Shown here piece by piece: positions 26,408-35,206 of a DNA stretch of 45,727 nt (position 1 is the first letter of the stretch; each line of letters starts with the position of its first letter). Under the pieces are notes generated by a model, which ran no database searches, was not told the DNA's origin, and saw only the letters and a list, made by a program, of their open reading frames with translations. Both the position numbers and the translations under genes were made by a program. The stretch is from Stutzerimonas azotifigens DSM 17556 (GTDB lineage Bacteria; Pseudomonadota; Gammaproteobacteria; Pseudomonadales; Pseudomonadaceae): the NCBI RefSeq assembly GCF_000425625.1, contig NZ_AUDU01000066.1, forward strand, positions 1-45,727, given 5' to 3'.

Positions 26408-27856
26408 ATGCAACTCAAAGACACTTCGCTGTTCCGCCAGCAGGCGTATATCGACGGCACCTGGCAGGACGCGGACAGCGGCCAGACGATCCAGGTGAAC
26501 AACCCCGCCAGCAACGAGATCCTCGGCAGCGTGCCGAAGATGGGCGCGGCCGAGACCCGTCGCGCCATCGACGCCGCCGAGCGGGCGCTGCCGGCCTGGC
26601 GCGACCTGACTGCCAAGGAGCGCTCGCAGAAGCTGCGCCGCTGGTACGAGCTGATGATGGAGAACCAGGACGACCTGGGCCGCCTGATGACCCTGGAGCA
26701 GGGCAAGCCGCTGGCCGAGGCCAAGGGCGAGATCGCCTATGCCGCCTCCTTCATCGAGTGGTTCGCCGAGGAGGCCAAGCGGGTCTACGGCGACACCATC
26801 CCGGCGCACCAGAAGGACAAGCGCATCCTGGTGATCAAGCAGCCGATCGGCGTCACCGCGGCGATCACGCCCTGGAACTTCCCGGCGGCGATGATCACCC
26901 GCAAGGCCGGCCCGGCGCTGGCCGCCGGTTGCACCATGGTACTCAAGCCGGCCAGCCAGACGCCGTTCTCGGCGCTGGCGCTGGCCGAGCTGGCCGAGCG
27001 CGCCGGCATTCCCAGGGGCGTGTTCAGCGTGATAACCGGCTCGGCCGGCGAGATCGGCGACGAACTGACCCGCAACCCGACGGTGCGCAAGATTTCGTTC
27101 ACCGGCTCCACCGAGGTCGGCGCCAAGCTCATGGCCCAGTGCGCGCCGGGGATCAAGAAGGTCTCGCTGGAACTGGGCGGCAACGCGCCATTCCTGGTGT
27201 TCGACGACGCCGACCTGGACGAGGCGGTCAAGGGCGCCATGCAGTCCAAGTACCGCAACGCCGGGCAGACCTGCGTGTGCGTCAACCGCCTGTACGTGCA
27301 GGATGGCGTGTACGACGCCTTCGCCGAGAAGTTCAAGGCGGCGGTGGAGAAGCTCAAGGTCGGCAACGGCCTGGAGGAAGGCGTGGACATCGGCCCGCTG
27401 ATCGACGACCGCGCCGCGGCCAAGGTCAGGGAGCACATCGAGGACGCCACCGGCCGTGGCGCCCGGCTGCTCACCGGCGGCAAGGCGCACCAGCTGGGCG
27501 GCAGCTACTTCGAGCCGACGCTGATGGTGAATGTGCCGCACGACGCCAAGGTGGCCAGGGAGGAGACCTTCGGCCCGCTGGCCCCGCTGTTCCGCTTCAA
27601 GGACGAGGCCGAAGGCATCGCCCTGGCCAACGACACCGAGTTCGGTCTGGCCGCCTACTTCTACGCCCGTGACCTGGGCCGGGTGTTCCGCGTCGCCGAG
27701 GCGATCGAGTCGGGGATGATCGGCATCAACACCGGGCTGATCTCCACCGAGGTGGCGCCCTTCGGCGGGGTGAAGTCGTCCGGCCTCGGCCGCGAAGGCT
27801 CCAAGTACGGCATCGAGGATTACCTCGAGATCAAGTACCTCTGCCTGGGCCTGTAA
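26408..27856 (+). CDS. gabD: NADP-dependent succinate-semialdehyde dehydrogenase
   Basis: Oxidises succinate semialdehyde to succinate, the last step of the GABA shunt, in the cytoplasm. The protein is 482 aa, the usual GabD length. The ends (MQLKDTSLFRQQAYIDG and YGIEDYLEIKYLCLGL) match pseudomonad GabD closely. Catalytic Glu in LELGGNAPF (about 254) and Cys in NAGQTCVCVN (about 288), with the cofactor segment TPWNFPAAMITRK near 155. GAGGAG precedes the ATG. Its usual partner gabT does not follow; a strong hairpin comes next, so it is a single-gene unit. It marks the start of the core chromosome to the right of the tRNA. Confidence 0.95.
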   Translation: MQLKDTSLFRQQAYIDGTWQDADSGQTIQVNNPASNEILGSVPKMGAAETRRAIDAAERALPAWRDLTAKERSQKLRRWYELMMENQDDLGRLMTLEQGKPLAEAKGEIAYAASFIEWFAEEAKRVYGDTIPAHQKDKRILVIKQPIGVTAAITPWNFPAAMITRKAGPALAAGCTMVLKPASQTPFSALALAELAERAGIPRGVFSVITGSAGEIGDELTRNPTVRKISFTGSTEVGAKLMAQCAPGIKKVSLELGGNAPFLVFDDADLDEAVKGAMQSKYRNAGQTCVCVNRLYVQDGVYDAFAEKFKAAVEKLKVGNGLEEGVDIGPLIDDRAAAKVREHIEDATGRGARLLTGGKAHQLGGSYFEPTLMVNVPHDAKVAREETFGPLAPLFRFKDEAEGIALANDTEFGLAAYFYARDLGRVFRVAEAIESGMIGINTGLISTEVAPFGGVKSSGLGREGSKYGIEDYLEIKYLCLGL

Positions 27857-27867
27857 GCGGCGTTAGA

Positions 27868-27897
27868 CGAAACGGCATCCCGGCGGATGCCGTTTCG
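27868..27897 (+). terminator. Terminator of gabD
   Basis: A perfect 13-bp stem CGAAACGGCATCC / GGATGCCGTTTCG around CGGC, starting 11 nt after the stop. The U-tract is poor, but stem strength and place fit termination. Confidence 0.7.
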
Positions 27898-27990
27898 CAT
27901 TCCGAGGCGTGCGCCATTCTTGTCGCAGGTCAGTAACGGCACGGAAGTGAATTGTTAGACTTGCGTCACACTTTTCGCTCCGAGCCCCCC

Positions 27991-29181
27991 GTGCATCCCT
28001 CCGCCTTGCCCCTCGTGCTGATCGCCCATCCCGACCCCGCCAGCCGTGAGCTGATCGAGGCGCAGGTGCGTGCGCTGCAGCCGGGCGCGCGCGTCCAGGC
28101 CAGCGCCGACGGGGCCTCGGTTCTCGCAGGGGAGCAGACGCAGGCGGCCGACCTGCTGATCGTCGCCGCGGCGCTGAGCGACATGCGCGGCCTCGACCTG
28201 CTGCGCGAGCTGCGCCGGCGCGCGCCGGCCCGGCGGGCGAGCTGCCTGCTGGTAGACGCCGAAGCCGACAGCGCCAGCGTGCGCGAGGCCCTGCCGCTCG
28301 GTTTGAGCGCCTACCTGACCCGGCCGCTGTCGGCCGAGCAGCTCGGCCGGCGCCTGCGCAGCGCCTTGCCGCAGGCCAGCGAGCAGGCGGCGGTTCCGCC
28401 GCTGAGCGACTACCTGCACGACAGGCGCACCGACAACCAGGGTGCCCCGCTGCTGGCCGACATTCGGGCGGCCGTGGCCCAGTGCCTGCGTGCCGACCGC
28501 TGCGACCTCGGCGAGCTGGAGGAATCGTTCGCCGGCGAGCCGCAGATCGCCGCACGCCTGATCAGCGTGGCCAACAGCGCGGCGAACTACCAGGGCGCCG
28601 CCTGCCAGAGCCTGGCACACGCGCTGCCGCGACTGGGCGTCAAGCGAGCGCTGAACCTGGTGCTGTCGCTGGCCATCCAGCGCAACGCGCGGCTGGCCGA
28701 CGAACGCCTGCTGCGCCAGGCCCGGGCCGCCACCGGGCAGGCGCAGCGGGCCGCCGAGCTGGCGCTGTGGCTGGCCCAGCGGCTCGGGCTCGACGGCGAG
28801 AGCTGCTACACCGCCGGGCTGCTGCAGAACATCGGCGAACTGGCCCTGCTGCGCGTGCTGCAGGACTGGCTCGACGCCGGCGGCGAGCTGGACGAGCCGA
28901 CCCTCGAACGGCTGCTGGCCGAGCACGCCGCCGGCTTCGGCTCGGCGCTGCGTGCCCAGTGGCGCCTGCCGCTCGGGCTGCGGCAGCTCATCGCCGCCTA
29001 CTATGCGCTGGGCGCCGGGGTGTTCTCGCGCGAGGCGCTGCTGCTCAACCTGACCCGCCAGCTGGTCGAGCTGCCCGAGGGGCAGGCCCCGGCGAGCCTG
29101 GCGGACGAGCGCGCCGTGCGCCTGCTGCGCCTGGACCTCGCGCTGCTCGACGATGCGCCGCTGATACCCGCCCGCAGCTGA
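27991..29181 (+). CDS. HDOD-domain protein with degenerate receiver domain
   Basis: A 396-aa protein with an N-terminal CheY-like fold (LVLIAHPDPASRELIEAQVR) and a C-terminal HDOD domain (about 145-350: FAGEPQIAARLISVANSAAN, LPRLGVKRALNLVLSLAI, CYTAGLLQNIGELALL). HDOD proteins act in signalling. The usual phospho-acceptor Asp of the receiver is replaced: the strand reads ADLLIVAAALSD, so phosphorylation is doubtful. HD catalytic residues are also missing, as normal for HDOD. I chose GTG 27991 because it starts just before the receiver strand; a TTG at 27952 would add 13 residues. The start is uncertain. Confidence 0.8.
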   Translation: MHPSALPLVLIAHPDPASRELIEAQVRALQPGARVQASADGASVLAGEQTQAADLLIVAAALSDMRGLDLLRELRRRAPARRASCLLVDAEADSASVREALPLGLSAYLTRPLSAEQLGRRLRSALPQASEQAAVPPLSDYLHDRRTDNQGAPLLADIRAAVAQCLRADRCDLGELEESFAGEPQIAARLISVANSAANYQGAACQSLAHALPRLGVKRALNLVLSLAIQRNARLADERLLRQARAATGQAQRAAELALWLAQRLGLDGESCYTAGLLQNIGELALLRVLQDWLDAGGELDEPTLERLLAEHAAGFGSALRAQWRLPLGLRQLIAAYYALGAGVFSREALLLNLTRQLVELPEGQAPASLADERAVRLLRLDLALLDDAPLIPARS

Positions 29182-29344
29182 CCTGGCCCTCGCTGCCGTC
29201 AAAGGTGCGCGCCCCTACGGTCTGGTGCGCGGCGCACAGCTCCTGAGCGCCGGTTTTTCCTTCCTGTCGTCCTAAGCTGTTCATTTGATCGGCGAGGCCG
29301 CCGTGCGTGTTTCGGCCCCTCGACAGATAGAAATGGCTCTATTA

Positions 29345-29369
29345 TTCTGCTGTGCGAAACATGGTTTCG
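29345..29369 (+). promoter_or_regulatory. IclR-type operator candidates before pim-like operon
   Basis: TTCTGCTGTGCGAAA (29345-29359) fits the TTYYGC-N3-GCGRAA pattern shared with two other sites in the window, and overlaps a perfect 6-3-6 palindrome CGAAACATGGTTTCG (29355-29369). Both lie 45-69 bp upstream of the first gene of the beta-oxidation operon. Confidence 0.45.
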
Positions 29370-29413
29370 TGAAAATAAATCCAATTAATGATCCCCTAGA
29401 AGCGGAGGCTGCC

Positions 29414-31519
29414 ATGTCCGACGTCGTTCGGCTCGAACGCCGGGGCGCGATCGCCCTCATCACGGTCAACAACCCACCGGTCAATGCGCTAGGCGTCGCG
29501 GTACGCCAGGGCCTGCTGGAGGCCTTCCGGGCCGCCGAGGCCGACGCCGAGGTGCGCGCCGTCGCGCTGGTCTGCGAGGGCAACACCTTCATCGCCGGGG
29601 CGGACATCAAGGAGTTCGGCAAGCCGCCGCAGGCGCCGAGCCTGCCGGACGTGATCGCGTTCATCGAAGGGGCGAGCAAGCCCAGCGTCGCGGTGATCCA
29701 CGGCACCGCGCTCGGCGGCGGGCTGGAAGTGGCACTCGGCTGCCACTACCGGATCGCCCGGGGCGACGCCAAGGTCGGCCTGCCGGAAGTGAAGCTCGGC
29801 CTGCTGCCGGGCGCCGGCGGCACCCAGCGCCTGCCGCGCCTGGCCGGGGTGGCCAAGGCGCTGGACATGATCGTCAGCGGCCAGCCGATCGGCGCGGCCG
29901 AGGCGGTCGAGCACCACATCGTCGACGAGCTGTTCGAGGGTGATCTGGTCGAGGCCGGCCTGGCCTACGCCCACCGCATGGTCGAGGAAGGCCGCGCGCC
30001 GCGTCGCACCGGCGAGCAGACCCGCGGCCTGGAGGGCGCCGACAACGAGGCGCTGATCGCCGCCAGGCACGCCGAGGTGGCCAAGCGCATGCGCGGGCTG
30101 TTCTCGCCGCTGCGTTGTATCGCTGCCGTCGAGGCCGCAACCAGGCTGCCGCTGGCCGAGGGCCTCAGGCGCGAGCGCGAGCTGTTCGCCGAATGCCTGC
30201 AGTCGCCGCAGCGCGCGGCGCTGGTGCACAGCTTCTTTGCCGAGCGCCAGGCGAGCAAGATCGCCGACCTGCCGGCCGACGCGAAACCGCGCGAGATCAG
30301 GTCGGCCGCGGTGATCGGCGGCGGCACCATGGGCGTCGGCATCGCCCTGTGCTTCGCCAACGCCGGGCTGCCGGTCAAGCTGCTGGAAATCGACGACGCG
30401 GCGCTCGGCCGCGCCCTGCAGCGCGCCCGCGACACCTATGGCGCCAGCGTCAAGCGCGGCAGCCTGAGCGAGGAGGCCATGGAGAAGCGCCTCAAGCTGG
30501 TCGAGGGCGTGACCGACTACGCCACGCTGGCCGAGGTCGATCTGGTCATCGAGGCGGTGTTCGAGGACATGGGTGTCAAGCAGCAGGTGTTCGAGAAGCT
30601 CGACGCGGTCTGCAGGCCCGGCGCGATCCTGGCGAGCAACACCTCGTCGCTGGACGTCAACCAGATCGCCGCCTTCACCAGGCGCCCCGAGGACGTGGTC
30701 GGCCTGCACTTCTTCAGCCCGGCCAACGTCATGCGCCTGCTGGAAGTGGTGCGCGGCGAGAAGACCAGTCACGAGGTGCTGGCCACCGCCATGGCCATTG
30801 GCAAGAAGCTGAAGAAGGTCTCGGTGGTGGTCGGCGTCTGCGACGGCTTCGTCGGCAACCGGATGATCTTCCAGTACGGCCGCGAGGCGGAGTTCCTGCT
30901 GGAGGAGGGCGCCACGCCGCAGCAGGTCGACGGCGCGCTGCGCAACTTCGGCATGGCCATGGGCCCGTTCGCCATGCGCGATCTCTCCGGGCTGGACATC
31001 GGCCAGGCGATCCGCAAGCGCCAGCGCGCGACCCTGCCGCCGGACCGCGACTTCCCCACCGTCTCCGACAGGCTCTGCGAGGCCGGCATGCTCGGGCAGA
31101 AGACCGGCGCCGGCTACTACCGCTACGAACCGGGCAACCGCACGCCGCTGGAGAACCCGGACCTGGCGCCGATGCTCGAAGCCGCCTCGCGCGAGAAGGG
31201 CGTCGAGCGCCGCACGCTGGACGAGGCGTACATCATCGAGCGGACGATCTACGCGCTGGTGAACGAGGGCGCGAAGATCCTCGAGGAAGGCATCGCCCAG
31301 CGCTCGAGCGACATCGACGTGATCTACCTCAACGGCTATGGCTTCCCGGCGTTTCGCGGCGGGCCGATGTTCTACGCCGACAGCGTCGGGCTCGACACCG
31401 TGCTGGCGAAGGTCAAGGAACTGCACGCGCGTTGCGGCGACTGGTGGAAGCCGGCGCCGCTGCTGGAAAGACTCGCTGCCGAAGGGCGCAGGTTCTCGGA
31501 CTGGCAGCCCGGCCAGTGA
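29414..31519 (+). CDS. Enoyl-CoA hydratase/3-hydroxyacyl-CoA dehydrogenase, PimF/FadB-like
   Basis: A bifunctional beta-oxidation enzyme, 701 aa. N-terminal crotonase domain ([22 protein letters not shown] oxyanion loop; catalytic Glu pair in [10 protein letters not shown] and [16 protein letters not shown]). The 3-hydroxyacyl-CoA dehydrogenase NAD domain starts near 297 ([20 protein letters not shown]), has its catalytic His in [16 protein letters not shown], then two C-terminal dehydrogenase domains ([20 protein letters not shown] and [15 protein letters not shown]). It hydrates enoyl-CoA and oxidises the 3-hydroxyacyl-CoA. GGAGG precedes ATG 29414; the frame upstream to 29285 holds the operator. 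The two downstream acyl-CoA dehydrogenases give a set resembling pimF-C-D of dicarboxylate (pimeloyl-CoA) degradation. No thiolase or ligase is visible in the operon. Confidence 0.88.
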   Translation: MSDVVRLERRGAIALITVNNPPVNALGVAVRQGLLEAFRAAEADAEVRAVALVCEGNTFIAGADIKEFGKPPQAPSLPDVIAFIEGASKPSVAVIHGTALGGGLEVALGCHYRIARGDAKVGLPEVKLGLLPGAGGTQRLPRLAGVAKALDMIVSGQPIGAAEAVEHHIVDELFEGDLVEAGLAYAHRMVEEGRAPRRTGEQTRGLEGADNEALIAARHAEVAKRMRGLFSPLRCIAAVEAATRLPLAEGLRRERELFAECLQSPQRAALVHSFFAERQASKIADLPADAKPREIRSAAVIGGGTMGVGIALCFANAGLPVKLLEIDDAALGRALQRARDTYGASVKRGSLSEEAMEKRLKLVEGVTDYATLAEVDLVIEAVFEDMGVKQQVFEKLDAVCRPGAILASNTSSLDVNQIAAFTRRPEDVVGLHFFSPANVMRLLEVVRGEKTSHEVLATAMAIGKKLKKVSVVVGVCDGFVGNRMIFQYGREAEFLLEEGATPQQVDGALRNFGMAMGPFAMRDLSGLDIGQAIRKRQRATLPPDRDFPTVSDRLCEAGMLGQKTGAGYYRYEPGNRTPLENPDLAPMLEAASREKGVERRTLDEAYIIERTIYALVNEGAKILEEGIAQRSSDIDVIYLNGYGFPAFRGGPMFYADSVGLDTVLAKVKELHARCGDWWKPAPLLERLAAEGRRFSDWQPGQ

Positions 31520-31558
31520 GCCGCTGCCACCACTGCTGAACGTACAGAGGATGCATTC

Positions 31559-32755
31559 ATGAACGTCAATTACACGGCCGAAGAGCTCGCCTTCCGAGAC
31601 GAGGTTCGCGCCTTCCTGTCCAGCGAACTGCCGCAGGACATCGCCGCCAAGGTCAAGCTCGGCAAGCACCTGAGCAAGGAAGATCACCAGCGCTGGCAGC
31701 AGATCCTGTCGAAGAAGGGCTGGTACGCGCCCGGTTGGCCGGTGGAGCTGGGCGGCACTACCTGGGGTCCGGTGGAAAAGCACATCTTCGACGAGGAGTG
31801 CGCCGCCTTCGGCGCGCCGCGCACCATCCCGTTCGGGGTCAACATGGTGGCCCCGGTGATCATCAAGTTCGGCACCCAGGCGCAGAAGGACCACTACCTG
31901 CCGCGCATCCTCTCGGGCGAGGACTGGTGGTGCCAGGGCTATTCCGAGCCGGGCGCCGGCTCGGATCTCGCGAGCCTCAAGACCCGCGCCGTGCGCGACG
32001 GCGACCACTACATCGTCAATGGCCAGAAGACCTGGACCACCCTCGGCCAGCACGCCAACATGATCTTCTGCCTGGTGCGCACCGACCCGGAAGCCCAGCA
32101 GCAGCGCGGCATCAGCTTCCTGCTGATCGACATGACCAGCCCCGGCATCAGCGTACGCCCGATCATCACCCTCGACGGCGACCACGAGGTCAACGAGGTG
32201 TTCTTCGACAACGTCAGGGTGCCGGTGGAGAACCTGGTCGGCGAGGAGAACAAGGGCTGGACCTGCGCCAAGTACCTGCTGACCCACGAGCGCACCGGCC
32301 TGGCCGGTATCGGCGCCTCCAAGGCGGCGCTGGCGCACCTCAAGCGCATCGCCATGAAGGAAACCGCCGGCGGCCAGCCGATGCTGGAGGACCCGCTGTT
32401 CCGCGCCCAGGTCGCGGAAGTGGAGATGCAGCTGATGGCCATCGAGATGAGCACCCTGCGCATCCTCGCCGCGGCGAAGGAAGGCGGCGTCCCCGGCGCC
32501 GAGTCGTCGATCCTCAAGGTCAAGGGCACCGAGATCCGCCAGGCGATCACGAACCTGCTGCGCAAGGTGATCGGCCCCTACGCGCTGCCGTTCCTCGAGG
32601 AGGAGCTTGAGCTCGACTACCAGGGCGAGCCGCTGCATGCCGACTACAGCCCGTCGCTGGCCGGCCACTACTTCAACATGCGCAAGCTGTCGATCTTCGG
32701 CGGCTCCAACGAAATCCAGAAGAACATCGTCTCGAAGATGATTCTCGAGCTGTAA
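31559..32755 (+). CDS. Acyl-CoA dehydrogenase, pimeloyl-CoA dehydrogenase large-subunit-like
   Basis: A 398-aa flavoprotein of the acyl-CoA dehydrogenase family. FAD/acyl site YSEPGAGSDLASLKTRAV near 125, helix ENKGWTCAKYLLTHERTGLA near 230, and the C-terminal GGSNEIQKNIVSKMIL. Its sequence style (VNYTAEELAFRDEVRAFL; WPVELGGTTWGPVEKHI) is that of PimC-type large subunits, which work as heterodimers with the smaller subunit encoded next. It probably makes 2,3-enoyl-CoA from dicarboxylyl- or related acyl-CoA. It starts 39 nt after the PimF-like gene with AGAGGA upstream and is followed after 12 nt by the small subunit. Substrate is inferred from neighbours. Confidence 0.85.
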   Translation: MNVNYTAEELAFRDEVRAFLSSELPQDIAAKVKLGKHLSKEDHQRWQQILSKKGWYAPGWPVELGGTTWGPVEKHIFDEECAAFGAPRTIPFGVNMVAPVIIKFGTQAQKDHYLPRILSGEDWWCQGYSEPGAGSDLASLKTRAVRDGDHYIVNGQKTWTTLGQHANMIFCLVRTDPEAQQQRGISFLLIDMTSPGISVRPIITLDGDHEVNEVFFDNVRVPVENLVGEENKGWTCAKYLLTHERTGLAGIGASKAALAHLKRIAMKETAGGQPMLEDPLFRAQVAEVEMQLMAIEMSTLRILAAAKEGGVPGAESSILKVKGTEIRQAITNLLRKVIGPYALPFLEEELELDYQGEPLHADYSPSLAGHYFNMRKLSIFGGSNEIQKNIVSKMILEL

Positions 32756-32767
32756 GGAGGCACCGCC

Positions 32768-33910
32768 ATGGACTTCAGACTGACCGAAGAACAGCAGATG
32801 CTGCAGGACACCGCGGCGCGCCTGGTGCGTGACGCCTATCCGTTCGAGCAGCGCGAGAAATACCGCGAGAGCGAGCAGGGCTTCTCCGTCGAGTTCTGGA
32901 ACCAGCTCGGCGAGCTGGGCCTGACCGCCGTGCCCTTCGCCGAGGAGTTCGGCGGCTTCGGCGGCAGCGGCGTGGAAACCATGCTGGTGATGACCGAACT
33001 GGGCCGCGGCCTGACGCTCGAGCCCTACCTGCACTCGGTGGTGTTCGGCGGCGGGCTGGTCGCCCAGCTCGGCAGCGACGCGCAGAAGCAGGACCTGCTG
33101 CCGCAGGTGGCCTCGGCCGCGCTGCAGCTGGCGGTGGCCTTCGAGGAGCTGCAGAGCCACTACCAGCTCAATGACGTGCAGACCCGCGCCGAGGCGGCCG
33201 GCGACGGCTACCGGCTGTCAGGGCGCAAGGCGGTGGTCATCGGCGGGCACAGCGCCGGCAAGCTCATCGTCTCCGCACGGGTCGGCGGCCGTCGCTTCGA
33301 CGAGCAGGGCATCGGCCTGTTCCTGGTCGACCCGAATGCCGAGGGCGTCAGCCGCCGGGCGTACCCGACCATCGACGGGCGCATGGGCTGCGAGCTGTTC
33401 CTCGACGGGGTAAAGGTCGCTGCCGACGCGGTACTCGGCGAGCCGGGCAGCGTCTTCGCCGCGCTGCAGTATCAGCAGGGCCGGGCCATCGCCGCGCAGT
33501 GCGCCGAGGCGCTGGGCAGCATGCAGGAGGCCTGCAAGCTGACGCTGGACTACCTGAAGACGCGCAAGCAGTTCGGCGTGCCGATCGGCAAGTTCCAGGT
33601 CCTGCAGCACCGCATGGTGGACATGCAGACCGAGCTGGAGCAGGCCACCAGCATGGCGATCCTCGCCGCGACCTTTGCCGACGGCGAGGACAACGACGAC
33701 CGCCGCCGCGTGCTCGCCGCCGCCAAGTACGTCTGCGCCCGCGCCGGCCGCAAGATCGCCGAGGAAGCCATCCAGCTGCACGGTGGCATCGGCATGACCT
33801 GGGAATACAACCTGGCCCACCACGCCAAGCGCCTGGTGATGATCGGCCACGAGTTTGGCGACGAGGATCATCACGTCAAGGCATTCTCCAGGCTGCTGCA
33901 GGTGGCCTGA
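32768..33910 (+). CDS. Acyl-CoA dehydrogenase, pimeloyl-CoA dehydrogenase small-subunit-like
   Basis: A 380-aa acyl-CoA dehydrogenase partner. Start MDFRLTEEQQMLQDTAARLV, middle domain with loosely conserved FAD motifs (VAFEELQSHYQLNDVQTRAE instead of the YSEPGAGSD loop of the large subunit), and C-terminal KIAEEAIQLHGGIGMTWEYN with a Glu in the position used as base in PimD-like subunits. A perfect AAGGAGG sits 8 nt upstream. The 12-nt spacing and the split of motifs between the two proteins support an obligate heteromer. A clear terminator follows, closing the operon. Confidence 0.85.
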   Translation: MDFRLTEEQQMLQDTAARLVRDAYPFEQREKYRESEQGFSVEFWNQLGELGLTAVPFAEEFGGFGGSGVETMLVMTELGRGLTLEPYLHSVVFGGGLVAQLGSDAQKQDLLPQVASAALQLAVAFEELQSHYQLNDVQTRAEAAGDGYRLSGRKAVVIGGHSAGKLIVSARVGGRRFDEQGIGLFLVDPNAEGVSRRAYPTIDGRMGCELFLDGVKVAADAVLGEPGSVFAALQYQQGRAIAAQCAEALGSMQEACKLTLDYLKTRKQFGVPIGKFQVLQHRMVDMQTELEQATSMAILAATFADGEDNDDRRRVLAAAKYVCARAGRKIAEEAIQLHGGIGMTWEYNLAHHAKRLVMIGHEFGDEDHHVKAFSRLLQVA

Positions 33911-33930
33911 GGCGTTCCCAGCGTTAAGAG

Positions 33931-33956
33931 AAACCGGGCCCGGCGCCCGGTTTTTT
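33931..33956 (+). terminator. Terminator of the pim-like operon
   Basis: Stem AACCGGGC / GCCCGGTT with loop CCGGC followed by TTTTTT, 21 nt after the stop. A textbook intrinsic terminator. Confidence 0.9.
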
Positions 33957-34063
33957 CATGCCCGGACGCCGGCCTTGTTCGATCTCGGTGAGCGGAGCGT
34001 GGGCGGGCAGCAGGTAGGGTGGGCTTCAGCCCACCAGCGGCGACACTGCCACAATCCCAGACT

Positions 34064-34182
34064 CCCGTCGTACCGGCGCAGGCCGGTGCCCAGCGGGGCG
34101 ACGCCCAAGCGTCGCGATCGTGCGTGGCTGCAGGCCAGCCCCGGTGCAGGCCACCTGGGCCCCGGCCTTCGCCGGGGCGACG
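34064..34182. repeat. REP-like inverted pair 1
   Basis: Two related palindromes in opposite orientation: 34064-34093 (CGTCGTACCGGCGCAGGCCG then GTGCCCAG) and 34155-34182 (CTGGGCCCCGGCCTTCGCCG then GGGCGACG). The same two types recur as pairs at 35996-36138 and 42540-42679. The second abuts the stop of the hydrolase gene and may also act as its terminator. Confidence 0.7.
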
Positions 34183-34183
34183 T

Positions 34184-35107
34184 TCAGTGCAGGCCTGGCG
34201 CCAGTTGCGCATCGCCGGGCTCGGCCGCCGCCTGCCCGGCATCGCCGCGGCGCAGCTCCGGCAGCAGATAGCCGGCCCACAGGCTGTCGGCGAACGCCTG
34301 GCGGAAGAAACCGAAATGACCGATGCGCGCCACGCCCAGATCCTGCGGCGCGATGCGCCGGCTGCGCAGCGGCGCGCCGCAGTAGAAGCCGTGCAGGGAC
34401 TCGGTGTTGCGCGCCGACATCATCTCGTCGTCGCTGAACGACAGCGAGGTGACCGGCGTGCGCACGCTGGCGAAGGCCTGGCGCACCGGCTCGCCTTCGG
34501 CGCCGACCAGATACTCCGGGTCCAGGCACCAGCGCCGCCACTGGCGGATGACGCCGCGCGGCAGGTCGCCGACCGCACCGATGCGGCTGCCGGGGAAGTA
34601 GCCGGCGATCGCCGTCAGCAGCGGCGCCAGGCCGTGCCAGAGCAGCCAGGCCTGGCGCCGGATCTGCGGGCTGTTCTCGCGCCAGTAGCCGCTGCCCACG
34701 GCCACGGTGACGATCCGGGCGAGGCGCTCGTGGCCGCGCACCAGCGGCACGATCTGACCGCCCAGGCTGTGGCCGATCCAGTACAGCGGGGCGTCGCCGG
34801 CGGCTTGCGCGAGGCTGGCGAGCATGGCGCTGCAGTCGTGCCGCGCCCAGTCGAAGATGTCCACCTCCAGCTGCCGCAGCGGCCCGCGCCGCGACAGGCC
34901 CATGCCGGCGTAGTCGAAGGTGACCGTCAGATAGCCCTGCCCGGCGAGCCAGCCGGCGAAACCGGCGTAGAAGCGCTGCTCCACGCCCATCGCCGGGGCG
35001 AGAAGCACGGCGCCATGCAGGCGCCCGGCGGGGTGATACCAGTGGCTGGCCAGGCTCTGGCCGTTGCCGTTGTCGATCGTGCGCGCCTGGGGCTGTATCG
35101 TCGCCAT
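34184..35107 (-). CDS. Alpha/beta hydrolase
   Basis: A 307-aa serine hydrolase-fold protein. The nucleophile elbow GHSLGG is near residue 117, the oxyanion strand AVLLAPAMGVEQRFYAGF near 35, and a candidate late His in ARIGHFGFFRQ near 271. No signal peptide is seen, so it is probably cytoplasmic. The substrate is unknown. I chose ATG 35107 because GGAG lies 10 nt upstream; an ATG at 35128 would place that site inside the gene. It is divergent from a TetR regulator 99 bp away, and overlapping palindromes lie between them, so the regulator probably controls it. The C-terminus ends within a few bases of a REP-like repeat. Confidence 0.82.
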   Translation of the reverse strand: MATIQPQARTIDNGNGQSLASHWYHPAGRLHGAVLLAPAMGVEQRFYAGFAGWLAGQGYLTVTFDYAGMGLSRRGPLRQLEVDIFDWARHDCSAMLASLAQAAGDAPLYWIGHSLGGQIVPLVRGHERLARIVTVAVGSGYWRENSPQIRRQAWLLWHGLAPLLTAIAGYFPGSRIGAVGDLPRGVIRQWRRWCLDPEYLVGAEGEPVRQAFASVRTPVTSLSFSDDEMMSARNTESLHGFYCGAPLRSRRIAPQDLGVARIGHFGFFRQAFADSLWAGYLLPELRRGDAGQAAAEPGDAQLAPGLH

Positions 35108-35161
35108 GCTGTTGTTCTCCGGCTTCATCCGCGACTGCGATCGGGGCAGTATAGGAGGACC

Positions 35162-35189
35162 AGAATGAAATTCTAGAAAAATATTCTAG
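35162..35189. promoter_or_regulatory. TetR operator candidates
   Basis: Two overlapping palindromes: AGAAT-GAA-ATTCT (35162-35174) and CTAGAA-AAATA-TTCTAG (35173-35189). They lie in the divergent interval, 18 bp before the TetR start, and stand out as AT-rich in a GC-rich region. Probably bound by the TetR product. Confidence 0.55.
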
Positions 35190-35206
35190 TCTGATCAGGA
35201 GCCCGC

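Noticed and set aside
26267..27541. A 424-codon minus-strand frame opposite gabD
   Set aside because: It lies antisense to a clear gabD, has no ribosome site and has shadow-like composition.
29489..33160. A 1223-codon open frame on the minus strand opposite the pim-like operon
   Set aside because: It spans three well-recognised genes on the other strand and has a His/Leu/Arg/Gly-rich composition typical of antisense frames of GC-rich genes. Codon bias explains the lack of stops.
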